DNA from: Zhengitettix transpicula
Taxonomy: Eukaryota; Arthropoda; Insecta; Orthoptera; Tetrigidae
Assembly: GCA_037074705.1 (NCBI GenBank)
Contig: CM073593.1
Coordinates: 103,563,738-103,627,737, forward strand
Length of the DNA: 64,000 bases
Reading direction: 5' to 3'
In this document: piece after piece, positions 33,464-44,249 of the stretch
How the letters are laid out: every line of letters begins with the position of its first letter
Position numbering within the stretch: the stretch's first letter is position 1
Position numbers and translations under genes: made by a program
The notes under the pieces: model-generated
Told to the model about the DNA's origin: nothing
Seen by the model: only the letters and a program-made list of their open reading frames with translations
The model's database searches: none

Positions 33464-35044
33464 CTACCTGGTTGCTGGCGTTGCCCGGGTACTTATATTT
33501 ACAAACCGGAAAAAGTATTTACACCTGTCTTTAGTCAAGAAGTGATACAGCCTAAATCTAAGTGTTTATTAAATTAAACATCTATAAAATACATTTTTAT
33601 TGCATCAGTCCCAACAAACAAAATTCCTTTACGAATAAAATACTTAAATATACTCCTTGAGTACTGCAGGACATAATTGCCCCTCACTCTTCAGACATTA
33701 CCAAAGATTAATTTGGTGAAATGCTTAGCTAGATTCACAATGTAAACAAATAGGCGACATATTGGAGTCACTAATATGGCTGGATAATTAACTTGAATTT
33801 CCGCAGGGATCGTAAAGGATTTCGTATTGTTTTCTTATTATCATTCGATGGATGCATTACTGGATAAAATTATATTTTTTATTTAATGAAAATATTTATT
33901 CAGCTTTATTTTCATTACGGAAAAAGGAACTATTCCATTTGTTCGTCGCGTAGTAACGTCTCTGTCTCTTTATAAACGAAAATAATTCGTGTTACTGTAG
34001 GAACATAACAAAAACTGATGAAAGTAAGATAAAAAAAATATTTAGAAACGTCGTTGAGTTGAATAAAATATTTTAAAATGTATTTTTTAATGGTCATTTA
34101 ATTTATATTATAATCTAGATTTATAACTTTGAAGTTTAGTTTGTCTTCCCAACAGTTTCATTGTCCCTGGACTTTTAATTAATTTTTTCTAGTAAGTTTT
34201 ATATAAAGATCAAAGACTTTCCCGGTGAATTTTTCTGCAAGGATCGCAAAGAATTTATTATTGTTTTTTATTTTAATTCGATGGAGTATTGGTGATGAAA
34301 TATACCTTTTATTAAATGAAAATATTTCAGCTTTATTTTAATTACGGAAAAAGGAACTATTCCCTTTGTTCGACGCGCAGTAACGTCTCTCTCTCACTCG
34401 CGTGACGTTACTGTATCTTAGCGCGCAGTTTTTTTTGGGGGTTGTAGACAGGCTATGTATAGGGTAATCCACATAGTGGCAACTCCCCTCTTATAGCATA
34501 GGAAAGGGATTTGAAAGGGGGGATGCGGAAGGTGGAGGAAGGTAGCCAAGGGTTAACTAGGGCCCCTGGGCTATGTTTTAAGGATCCAACTTGGCATTCG
34601 CCTAAAAGTAATGCAGGGAAAACCCTATAAAAACCTGCATCAGGTAGGTCGGTTATTTGGTAATTGTCCCACGCCCTTCCGATGGTGGGAGAGGGGTTAG
34701 CTGTGGGGTTTCAGCTTTCCCTCACCGTGCCTTGACAAATTTAGGAGGCAGCTGGCCGACTATTCCAATAGCGGACAACTCTTACCGTATGCCCAAGGTC
34801 TGTGACCCCGAAACATACACCTCTTAGAACAGACCGAGGTGCCTCGGCATGTGGGTTGGCGCGCAGTGATTTAAATTTTTTTAAATATAATTATTTATGC
34901 TAGCGGTTTCTCACCCCCACGGTACCGTTTCTCGTGTTTTTAAGGATATCTGTACCAAGTTGCACTCTGTCCACGCGTTTAAATCTGTATAGAGATTAAC
35001 GTAAATACATACATACAAATATACATCATTTTTTTATTATGTAC
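33464..35044 (-). mobile_element. Helitron H1 copy with nested R1
   Basis: Minus-strand copy. The 3' end at 33,464 (CCCGGGCAACGCCAG, CAGGTAG) and the 5' head near 35,044 (ATAATAAAAAAATGATGTAT) match the H1 family. Its interior carries a partial duplication: the GGAACTATTCC, TTTGTTCG, CGCGTAGTAACGTCTCT block occurs near 33,930 and again near 34,350. R1 has inserted at 34,430-34,858. Confidence 0.75.
34430..34858 (-). mobile_element. R1 retroposon nested in a Helitron, 9-bp target duplication
   Basis: Flanked by perfect repeats GCGCGCAGT at 34,421-34,429 and 34,859-34,867. The tail is toward 34,430 (poly-T on the plus strand), and the copy is 5'-truncated. It belongs to the subfamily with GGCTATGTATAGGGTAATCC instead of GGCTACATGAGGGTAATCC. 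The clean duplication inside H1 shows R1 moved after this Helitron landed. Confidence 0.9.
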
Positions 35045-36184
35045 GTGTTTTTTTGTATTGTTTTTACTTTTGCTTCATTTTTGTTTGTAGTTCGATAGTT
35101 TTATATTCTTCTATCACCTTTGCTGGACGCTGACTAGGGTGAAAGGGTGGTAACGATCCAATAGTTGTCGGGTCCTTACGAGAAGAAGAAGTTGAGTACG
35201 CACTGGTCTTCATCTGGCCAGGGGCGGGGACGGTCTTGGCCATTGAAGCCTCGTTGCGAGCGTTATCCCCCGCACACCCCCCACTCCCTCTCTCTCAGTT
35301 CACGAGGGGGTTGATCCTATCTGGAGCCTCGTCAGAGCTGAAGGAAGCCTTCGGGGTTTGTCCCGATAGCTTAGTGCGGTGTCGGACAGCGACTCTAAGT
35401 GGATTGCCACGAAGCCGCACACTACCACACTTCTCGGGCTTTCAAAGGCGTACATGTGTGATACCCTATAATCTTGCCCCGATGCGCTCATCCGAATCAA
35501 CACTAAAAATAGCAGCTTCGGTACACACGTTCATAAATCAAATCACTGGACTCAAATGTCCCTCGACGAATAACAAGTCTTGAGGGTCAATCGCAGATTG
35601 AGCTAGGAAGAGCTTCAACTTGCAAAGAAGAGGGAGATTTATAAACATGTATTCGGTAATCTGCAACTGGACAAAATATTCTCGTGGCAGATGCGTGACA
35701 GTATTTTCCTTAATACACACCAACCACAGGAATCCATTGCCCTTAGTTATATCTGCACCCCTGGACTGCGTCCAATATTAACGTAAGTTAACCTCTGATA
35801 TAATACTAAATTGGATTATCAGATTATTAATATTAATAAGATTTGTTGAGGGAAAACGTATTCCAGTCACACCTCCTTCGAAATCAAACAGAGTTTAACA
35901 GCAGACAAAAGAGCATTAATAAGCGTACTCGGCCCATGAAATATGTTTGGAATTTGCCCGGTTGTAGCTATATCTACAAAAATTACAAATATAACATATA
36001 TACAATTATACCAATAACATAAACGAACTGTCTTTTTAAATTTATTATTATTTACCCGAAAAAAGAAGAAACACGTTTCACCCCCCCCCCCCTCTATTTC
36101 TTTTCACTGCACTTCACTTATTTTATTTGATATTTCTGTTCTCATAAATCACTTCACTACGCTGACCAGATAAAGATGAATAAG
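35045..36184. other. Intergenic sequence with a GC-rich block
   Basis: The block at 35,110-35,480 is GC-rich and partly open in several frames. It may be a further dispersed repeat (GTTTGTCCCGATAGCTTAG) but has no second copy here. A poly-C run lies near 36,080. Confidence 0.4.
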
Positions 36185-36211
36185 AATATATATATATATA
36201 TATATATATAT
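36185..36211. repeat. (TA)n tract, left flank of LTR element
   Basis: TA run ending exactly where the LTR terminus TGTAAT begins. A similar tract lies on the other side at 37,235-37,274. Confidence 0.85.
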
Positions 36212-37231
36212 TGTAATAATCAAATAATTAGCCTTTTAATTTAATTTAAAGAATTTGCCTCACGATGAGGCGCCATTTATGTAATAATCAACAGGTAGGG
36301 GTTATTTAAATGAAATAATAATCAAAAATTAACAAACAAAATATTTTTATTTTGTGGCAATAAAAGATAATTACAAACACAAAATTTGAGATCTTCCTCT
36401 CTCAGGGCCTCTACTGGGTTTGATAAGGACCACACAAAAAATACTGATTTAAAATCTTATTAACAAACAGTTCAGAATTTACCTAAAAATATGTCGATAC
36501 AAATAAATTAAAAGTAAAGAAATTACCTCTGATTGACAATTTAAAAGAGAACTCAATCTGACCTTATCCTTTAATTAGCGTTTACAATTAATCATTAGTT
36601 TGGTTTTGTTACTTACTTCTGTCCAGCTGGTACCAGCATTCTTTTTGGTTTTCGAAGTACACTATGGCAAAATTATTACACTGACTCTAAATATAGACTC
36701 ACAGATTTTACACAATTGAAGTCAAAGTTGATAGGCTCCGAGTAACTCGGATGATCCTCCTGAATGTCAGCTATCTGATGTCTGCTCGCCTTACAGGAAT
36801 CCTATGATTCGAAGATTTATTAGTCTTTTACTGATTTGGACTTAAATTGAAACGTAGCTCCTTGAAGATTTATTTTAACTGTTTATTCTTTCGGAGCGAA
36901 CTAACTTTTCTATAGCTCCTTGCTGTAGACTTAAACTGTCAACTTTACTATTCCGCTCTTTGCTGCTCACCAGAAAAACTTCATCCGTCCACAGCAATCT
37001 TTCATCACTTGCTGGCTGTAGACGTAAAAAAAAACTTACTTCCTTTCCTGGCTGGCTATAGACGTAAACTGACTCAGACTTTCATGCGCGCAAACGCCAT
37101 TTTGACTTTTCAACAAAAGCGGCTGAGCTTGCTTTTCCATTGTTGCTTTGTTCAATCAGACCGCTATAATGGATTTATCAAACAATTAAAATTTTATGTC
37201 CAAACAATTAATGGCCTAATAAATTGGCATT

Positions 37232-37234
<3 letters not shown>
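36212..37234 (-). mobile_element. LTR retrotransposon remnant
   Basis: On the minus strand one LTR runs from 37,234 (TGTAATGCC) to 36,280 (ATTATTACA), 955 bp, bounded by the inverted termini TGTAAT and ATTACA. Four bases later lies a primer-binding site (36,257-36,275). About 40 bases further the sequence ATTATTACA recurs at 36,212, apparently the last bases of the other LTR. The interior and nearly all of the second LTR are therefore deleted. Both outer edges abut (AT)n. The primer site suggests a Ty3/gypsy-like element, but no coding part is left to confirm it. Confidence 0.65.
36257..36275 (-). other. Primer-binding site of the LTR remnant
   Basis: Minus strand TGGCGCCTCATCGTGAGGC starts with TGGCGCC, complementary to a tRNA 3' end with CCA. 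It is close to the tRNA-Lys-type site seen at 40,980, with a few differences. It sits 4 bases from the LTR, the normal position. Confidence 0.6.

Positions 37235-37274
<40 letters not shown>
37235..37274. repeat. (AT)n tract, right flank of LTR element
   Basis: About 20 AT units directly next to the LTR terminus. Confidence 0.9.
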
Positions 37275-37276
<2 letters not shown>

Positions 37277-37439
37277 CCCCATGATTTTTGTAGTTTCCTG
37301 AGCCTTCCTGTGTCTAAACTGACCAGCGATATTCGGAAAAGTCGTCAGCAATTCTGCAGGGCAATGAATTCCAGTCGCGAATCGATCTATTAACAAATGA
37401 ATTAATTACAAAAGTCTGCGCGTTGACCTTTTTCCTTTA

Positions 37440-37760
37440 ATTTAAAAATATACTTTTTATTCGATGATAATATTTCTGCTTGGTTTCATTACATAAAAAA
37501 AGGAACTATTTCCTTTGTTCGTCGCGTAGTAACGTCTCTGCCTCTCTAGCGTGATGTCACCCAAAGTAATCGCATTTTTTAATTATTATTTTTTCCCTAC
37601 ATTTATGCTAGGGGTTTCTCATCCCCGCCCCCCTCCCCACAGCACCGTTTCTTGTCTTTCGAAGAATATGTGTACTAATTTTTGTTGCAATCTGTCCACC
37701 CCTTTTAAATTAACGTAAATACGTACATGCAAACATACATCCTTTTTTTTATTATATAGA
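37440..37760 (-). mobile_element. Helitron H1 5' fragment
   Basis: The minus-strand head begins A|TCTATATAATAAAA at 37,760, followed by GGATGTATGTTTGCATGT and the H1 blocks (ACGTTACTACGCGACGAAC and GGAAATAGTTCC). The 3' half is missing. Confidence 0.75.
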
Positions 37761-37989
37761 TTCTTCGATGATTCTACTTGATAGTTTTTTGTATAGGGAT
37801 CTCAAGAAGCTGTCCTGTATTCCATAAAAATTGGTATGTCTTAAGTTGTTAGATTTTGAGCTCCCCTTTTTTAAATTCCTCGTTACCAGGGGTAGGCTGC
37901 TGAGAGATGGGGAAAGTCTTTTCTGTATTATTTAGGACCTTTCTTCTCCTTCGGAGGATATGCACCCCTTAAGAGTAAGGACAAGGTGA

Positions 37990-38117
37990 CCCGGTGTCAC
38001 TCCTAAATCCAGAATGTTGTTTCGGTAGGCCAAGCTAAGATCCTTACTGGACTGTCGAGCCAAGGACTAGTAGAAGTAGTAAAGCCATCCACCACATACT
38101 CACCCCCCACCCCCCTC
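37990..38117 (+). mobile_element. tRNA-derived SINE, 3' fragment
   Basis: Matches the 3' part of the SINE at 20,215 (GTCACTCCTAAATCCAGAAT, CTGTCGAGCCAAGGA), extended by GTAGTAAAGCCATCCACCAC. The same extension occurs at 39,818-39,960, so a longer subfamily exists. Confidence 0.75.
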
Positions 38118-38645
38118 CAATATCCTGATTTAGACGTGTCAAAGTCACGACACCGAGTTCTGGGGAAAACCGTCGAGTGTCGTTTCGTGGTAAAGGAGCC
38201 TTCCGTGGCGCCTTCCAGGCGTTAATGTCCATATTTAGCGAGTGGCTGTCACGCCAAACAACAATTCCAGCGATAAGCCTTGCTGCATTTCTCCCACTCA
38301 CTCTTTCACACTCACTCACACACACACACACACTCACACGTCTAAAACTCGGGGAGGGCCACTCACTCGTATTGAGCCCTGAATTAACGACGGCAACTAT
38401 TTACATCAATTAAAATTTTGTTTGCCGCTCCTTGTATTTTCCCCATCATAAATGCTTGATTGCGTCAAATATTTAACATAATACAAACGAATGGCTGGAA
38501 GTAATCCAAATATTTTAACAACAAAGCGTCGGAAATAACGACCCGTCCTCGCTCTCGATAAGCAGCAAGTGGTGTGGGAGTGTCAAGTAGACTACGGCGC
38601 CGACGCTGATCGGCTTACACGATACCAAATATATTATATCCTTCC
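38118..38645. other. Intergenic sequence
   Basis: No gene recognised. A short (CA)n run lies near 38,318. Confidence 0.45.
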
Positions 38646-38803
<158 letters not shown>

Positions 38804-39001
38804 CGCGTTCAGGGACAGCAACAGTTTGTCCAACTTATTAAATATGTTTGAGAGTAAATTGTGAGAGATTCTGAGACCCTGAAGAGCAAATGTTAGCTTT
38901 ATAGCGTCCATACTTTAGTTTTAACAGGAAGTAATCCCTTCTCCATCAATAAAAATAACATATAAAGTTTTTTTTTTTTTTTCTACAGCCTTCCACCGCC
39001 G

Positions 39002-39118
39002 GCCTGCTGTGGCCACTGTTCATTGCCTCGCAGCACAGTGGCTCCGGGTTAGAATCCCGGCAGGGGCATGGATGTTTCTGCTCGTCCTGGTCAGGAAAAC
39101 TGGGGTTAAGGCTGTGGC
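39002..39118 (+). mobile_element. tRNA-derived SINE, 5' fragment
   Basis: Head CCTGCTGTGGCCACTG, B box GGGTTAGAATCCCGG (one base off), then GTCCTGGTCAGGAAAAC and TGGGGTTAAGGCTGTGG. The 3' part is replaced by unrelated sequence. Confidence 0.75.
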
Positions 39119-39817
39119 AATATCCTTGACTACCCGCCGTAGGAGGTCTTCGACCGTTCAATTCTTAGAACGGCTTACCTGCGGTAGGAGGAAGTAACTT
39201 TTGAAAACAATATCCCTTGGTCATTCTAAGCTAATTTATTAAATATTATTAAAGATATGTACAATTAAAATTTTGCCCTCCCGACTAGCCAATTATGAAA
39301 ATCTCAAGGATTAATGTGGCAAGTTAGGCCCGAGAAACGATTTATAAATAAAATGCTCTACGCAACCATGATATGTGCAATATTTGTTACCAGACTGGGG
39401 TCTCTGCAACACAGCGACGTCCCTCGCTGCTGGTCATCGATGTATATCTCGCTGGTGAATATCTCCACTTTTCAAGCAACCTCCTCTAGTCAGCATCAGC
39501 AACAGAATCCCTGACCAGGCCTCCACTTCTCCCGACCTGTGGGACCAACCGTTCCTCTATTGTTCCATTTAATTTATTAAGGACCAATCACAGGTCCTAG
39601 ACGATTCCATCAGCGAGACTCTCCGCACCTGCTGTTTGTTGACGAGAAAACCCCGGAGGTACCGTTACTATCCCCAGCCTGACTAGCACCAAACGGTACT
39701 TTTTGCCGACGTTCGATAAACATGGTTGCTCACGCGTTTAAATAAACTGACTAAAATATCAGTAAAATCAATTAAAAGACGCCTATCCTAAATAGCGCGC
39801 TATAAGGCTGAGGGAAG
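39119..39817. other. Intergenic sequence, moderate GC
   Basis: Nothing recognised with confidence. Confidence 0.45.
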
Positions 39818-39960
39818 AATCGACACTCTGACCAAGTGTCACTCCTAAATCAAGAATGTCAGCTCGGTAGGTCAAGCTAAGATCCTTACTGGGCTGTCGA
39901 GCCAAGGAGTAGTAGAAGTATTAAAGGCATCCACCACATACTCACCCCCTCCAATATCCT
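39818..39960 (+). mobile_element. tRNA-derived SINE, 3' fragment
   Basis: GAATCGACACTCTGACC, GTCACTCCTAAATC, CTGTCGAGCCAAGGAGTAGT and the extension CATCCACCACATACTCACCC, as in 37,990-38,117. Confidence 0.75.
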
Positions 39961-40469
39961 TAATAATCTATATGAATGACCTGATAGCCCTCCCAAACTT
40001 TTCCCGTCATTTCCGTGAGATTACTTCGATTCCTGAATCAATTATTTTACGACATCATTTTTAAATGCCGAGACATATCGAGGTTATAATTCGATAATTA
40101 CATGTCGATGTACTCGTCAGGTACACAGTATATTGAAATGAGGTACTTAGACGTGTTTTTCTTTCTTTTTTTATTAAAAAAAATGGACGATCTGAATTGT
40201 CTTTCTACTGACAATATTCTGTCGTGAGAGAAGAAAGAATCTGGACCATCGGCACGTTGTTAATGACGCATGCAGGATTGTCCGTAGGATTAGACACGTA
40301 TCCTGTTGGAACCGAGAGGTCTACAAGGAGAGAAAAAGCGATGTTTATAAATACAGAAAATTAGACAAAGTGAGGATATGAATAATGGATTATATTTTAT
40401 AAAATATTGGTCATATTAGTGTGCAGAGAGATATTTGTGTTAAAAGGAAAAAAATACGTTTGATTGAAA

Positions 40470-40672
40470 AATAATGAATAAGAGCCAATTCAGACAAAAA
40501 AAAATTATAATATAAGTACCACACAACGTTTCTGGGCAGTTGTGTCATTCTAGGCTCTTCTCAGCACCTGACGAAAGGAACAAGGATCCCAGAAACATTG
40601 AGTAGTATTTATATCATCACTTTTTTGTTTGAATTGGTCATCTTCCTTATTCATAATTTTCAATGACACGTA
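40470..40672. mobile_element. Inverted pair of Penelope-like element ends
   Basis: The left arm (AATGAATAAGAGCCAATTC ... TACCACACAACGTTTCTGGG) is the inverted complement of the right arm (AGTAGTATTTATATCATCAC ... GAATTGGTCATCTTCC). The right arm holds CTGACGA (40,568-40,574) and GAAAC (40,592-40,596) around a GG/CC stem: a hammerhead-like core with a canonical CUGANGA box. Confidence 0.7.
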
Positions 40673-40979
40673 ATTTCTTTACTAAAATGACATAATTTTT
40701 AATTTAATACTAGTTTTTTTATTGTCAATTAAAATTAATTGTGTTTGTACTATCTTTATTAGAGCAGTCCTGATATTGAGTTTTCTCACAAAAGCCGAGG
40801 AAGTAATTAAAATTGTAAAATTAACGTAGTTTAGATTTGTAAAATGAATAATTGTTTGTTATATTTTAAAAAGTAATGGTTTACTTTCAATTTCCTTCTT
40901 TAACATTTTGAATACCACATAATTTTGTACCCCAACGTGGTGGTTTATTTTAATAACTAATATTGAATATTACATAATT

Positions 40980-40998
40980 TGGCGCCCAACGTGGGGGC
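40980..40998 (+). other. tRNA-Lys primer-binding site of a lost LTR element
   Basis: TGGCGCCCAACGTGGGGGC matches the complement of the insect tRNA-Lys 3' end, with one inserted G. The preceding ATTACATAATT would be the LTR end plus a short spacer. A diverged second copy (ACATAATTTTGTACCCC, AACGTGGTGG) lies about 55 bases upstream. An R1 copy interrupts the sequence just downstream. Confidence 0.5.
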
Positions 40999-41027
40999 TT
41001 GTTCTTTAATCAATCTTGATTGCTATA

Positions 41028-41525
41028 TTTTTTTTTGGTGTATGGCTATGTATACGGTAATCCACATAGTGGCAACTCCCCTCTTATAGCATAAGAAGGG
41101 ATCTGAAAGGGGGGACGTGGAAGGGTAGATTATGTTAGAAAAGGTTTAACTAGGGCCCCCAGGCTATATTTTAAGGATTCTACCCGACATTCGCCTAAAA
41201 GTATTGCAGGGAAAACCCTAGAAAAACCTGCATCAGGTAGGTCGGGCATTGGGTACTTGTCCCACGCCCTTCCGATAGCGGGAGAGGAGTTTGCTGTGGG
41301 TACGCAGCATTCCTTTCTCCGTGCCTCGACCAGTTTAGGAGAAAGTTGGCCGACTGTTCCAATGGGAATAGCGGACAACTCTTACCGTATGCCCAAGGTC
41401 TGTGACCCCGGAACATACACCTCTAAAAACAGGCCGAGGTGCCTCGGCTTGTGGGAACCTTACTTCAAAAACGGAGAGGAAAATGCATCCCCAAAGGTAG
41501 CCCCTTCGTGTCTCTCCTACAAGGT
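41028..41525 (-). mobile_element. R1 retroposon, nearly complete
   Basis: Poly-T at 41,028-41,036, GGCTATGTATACGGTAATCC subfamily end, full body, and a head of the form B type (CCTTCGTGTCTCTCCTAC). No clear target duplication beyond TTGATT on both sides. Confidence 0.85.
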
Positions 41526-43490
41526 TCGTTGATTAACTGTTTCAGGGAGTTCGACTGTGGCAGGAGAAGTGGCAACAACACTCCGTCAGTAGGGGTCAAG
41601 TATCCCGAGTGTTCATCAACAGGCTACGCGCTTCAACCGGGCGTAAGTCCTGAAACACGGAATATCATACAAATATAGAGCGTGTGCCTATACCGAGTTC
41701 ATTAAATCAATTCAGTGCTACAAGAAGTGATTCAACCCCCAACAAATGGCTTCATCTGTCCAGCAACCCCGCTCGTCTGAAGATGTTTCCATCAATAAAC
41801 CAAGTCTTCATAATCAAGGCAATTGAAGGTATGTGTATCAGTGAAAATTATAATTTTGTATTTGTAGTTAAATATTATCAAAATTTTTGGTCAAAAGGTC
41901 CTAATTTTTGAAAATTATAAATTTTTTTTAGTTAAATATTGCCAAAATATCGGTCGAAAGCTCCTAGTGTCAAAATTAATTAAAACAAAAATTTTTAATG
42001 GAGTTTTAATTATCTTGGAGACTGTTTAATAAACTGTGGGGTTTAATTACATAAGTAAAAATGAGAAATCCTTTTTAAGGTACATATGATGATAATTTAA
42101 GGACCTCCATCCTCACAGTTGGTCAAAGCGTATTTTTTTTTAACTTAAAAAAAATTTAGCGCCTTTTTATATTTAATGTGACCCTTTTAAAATCCTCATT
42201 GCACATATTAAGTGACGTAATATTATTAAAAGGACAAATTCAGGACACCTTCTTGGTGGTATTTGAGAAATCTAATTTTCACATTTATCTGTATTTTTAG
42301 AAGTGGCTATCATGTAGCAGAAATTAAGAGACGTGTTAGTTATAAATAAATAAAAGGAGAACGTAATAAAAGTTCAGGACTCAACATTGGCAATTTGACA
42401 ACCTGAGAGTGGGGGGGGAAAGAAAATTCCCCCAACTGGAACGTTAATTAAAAAAAAATATATTTGTCACTGAATCCTCACGTGTAGCTTTCCTCAATAC
42501 GAAGAGAATACAATCGTGTTTTTTTTTTTGAAATGATGAACGTACGCGTCTGAAGGACTCTCGCTCGGCCTTAATCTGGAGGGCGGAAGTGCTGCTGGTG
42601 CTTACATTGCGTGTGAAGATTTCTGTTGTACTCGTCGTACGTCAACAGTAATCGGATCGGTCTGTTGGACTTGGAACAGGAAATGACGTCTCAGATTCTT
42701 TTGTTATTTCACGACACACACACACACTCGACGTAGTTATTATTGTTTGGAATTGGAGAGCTTCTTGTCGAAAGGACTGTGACCTCAACGGTCCACGTGT
42801 CTTGTTATCCTTGTAATGAATTAATATTTTATCGGAGAGCTTTGGTGCACAGTTGAATGTAACTAACAGGGAAAATAAAGCTGAAATAGTTCACACCTAT
42901 AACGACAACGTCCGGGAGAAAGTAGCGCGGAATTAAATGAAATTGATTTATATAAGAATAATAATCAACTAAGAAAACAAATTATTGCGTTTAATTTTAT
43001 TAAATGGATAAGCTTCAACATAATGTAATCTGATTTAATCTGAACAGAGTAGTGCGTTTTATTACAGATGAAATGATTTATTTTATATAGTTTCTTTAAT
43101 AATTTTGTATTGTCGGCGTAATAATATGGCCCAGGTATTGTGAACAACAGTCAGTGTGGCCATAAGAATGTGGAGACGTATTGTTGTCGGCGTTTATTTC
43201 AGGTTGAAAGTTTGGATAAGGAAACAAGCCAGTATTTTTTTTTATTTGGGGAGGGGGGGGGGCGACCGATGGTGGTCATGACGGGTTCGTAACGAAAACC
43301 AGGCCGAAGGTGGTCGCATTGATCCCAGGATGTTAAGTGAAACAGTAAAGTCAATTGACGTTTGAGTGGAAAAGAGTAAAGTAGACAAGATAAACTACAT
43401 AATAGGTGTAAATGCGGCAGAATAAAATCTTTTTAACAAATTAATAAAAATAAAGAAGGGATACTTTAAAGATGAGATCAAATAAATATT
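41526..43490. other. Intergenic sequence
   Basis: No gene supported. The part at 41,530-41,830 is moderate in GC and could be the leader of the LTR element whose primer site lies at 40,980, but no gag domain is visible. Confidence 0.4.
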
Positions 43491-43493
43491 AAT

Positions 43494-43533
43494 ACCTGAA
43501 GAAGTCCTAATGTAATGCTGAAACGAAGATTTT
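43494..43533 (+). ncRNA. Diverged hammerhead-like module, single copy
   Basis: TACCTGAAGAAGTCCT (CTGAAGA from 43,496), a 13-base loop, then GCTGAAACGAAG (GAAAC at 43,520-43,524). Stem II is weak, so this is a decayed copy. Confidence 0.35.
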
Positions 43534-44249
43534 TGTAATTTATTTATTAAACATTTTACTCTGATTTATTAATATTTATGATACTTTTAAAAATGCCGAT
43601 TAATATTCATTAAAAAATTTGTTTGCTACAAAACCATGAAAACGATAAAAAAAGGTAAATTATTAAAAAGATCAAGAACTTAGCGCAAAGAACAGGAAAT
43701 TTGGAAATTTTCTGTAATTTTAGTTTGCTTTTGTTTGTTTTTCCAATCAACGTTGGCCGTAATTGATTTCAATGGCTGTTTCCTACATCCGGTTTTTTTA
43801 TTTGACTTTGAATTTGTGGTGTCCCATTCCATTTTAAATCAATATTTACACAAAATTATATTTAAATTTATAATCAAATATTTCTAATATAATTATTTAA
43901 AAATCAAAATTTTATTAAATTTAATTAAAGATTAATATCTTCAGTACGTTTCAAATCAAATAAATATGTAAATTATTAACCAAATTTTAACATTCTCATT
44001 ATGGGAATAATTTTTCTTCTGTCACGCTTTATCGTAAACGTTTATTTCAATATAGAGTTTCTAGGACGACCTCTAAAATTAAATTTACCAATAAAAATAA
44101 AACACAATATATATTATTATTATTATTAAATAATTAAAAAATAAGTTTTAAATATTAGAGCAAACATTCAGATTCCCTAGATGGCTTTGTAAGTGTTGTA
44201 GAAATATTTTTATAATTATGGATTGTAAAGGAGTTTAGCAAATACATTC
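43534..44249. other. AT-rich spacer
   Basis: Nothing recognised. Confidence 0.5.

Noticed and set aside
41257..41460. A recurring reading frame of about 68 codons (ending PKVCDPGTY... WEP) in many R1 copies
   Set aside because: It appears because the R1 copies are similar. Frames are open on both strands over the same bases, some copies carry stops and deletions, and no domain is visible. A coding role for R1 is not supported.
43255..43330. GGCGACCGATGGTGG as a gypsy-type tRNA-Arg primer site
   Set aside because: It differs from the expected site after the first bases and has no LTR end beside it.
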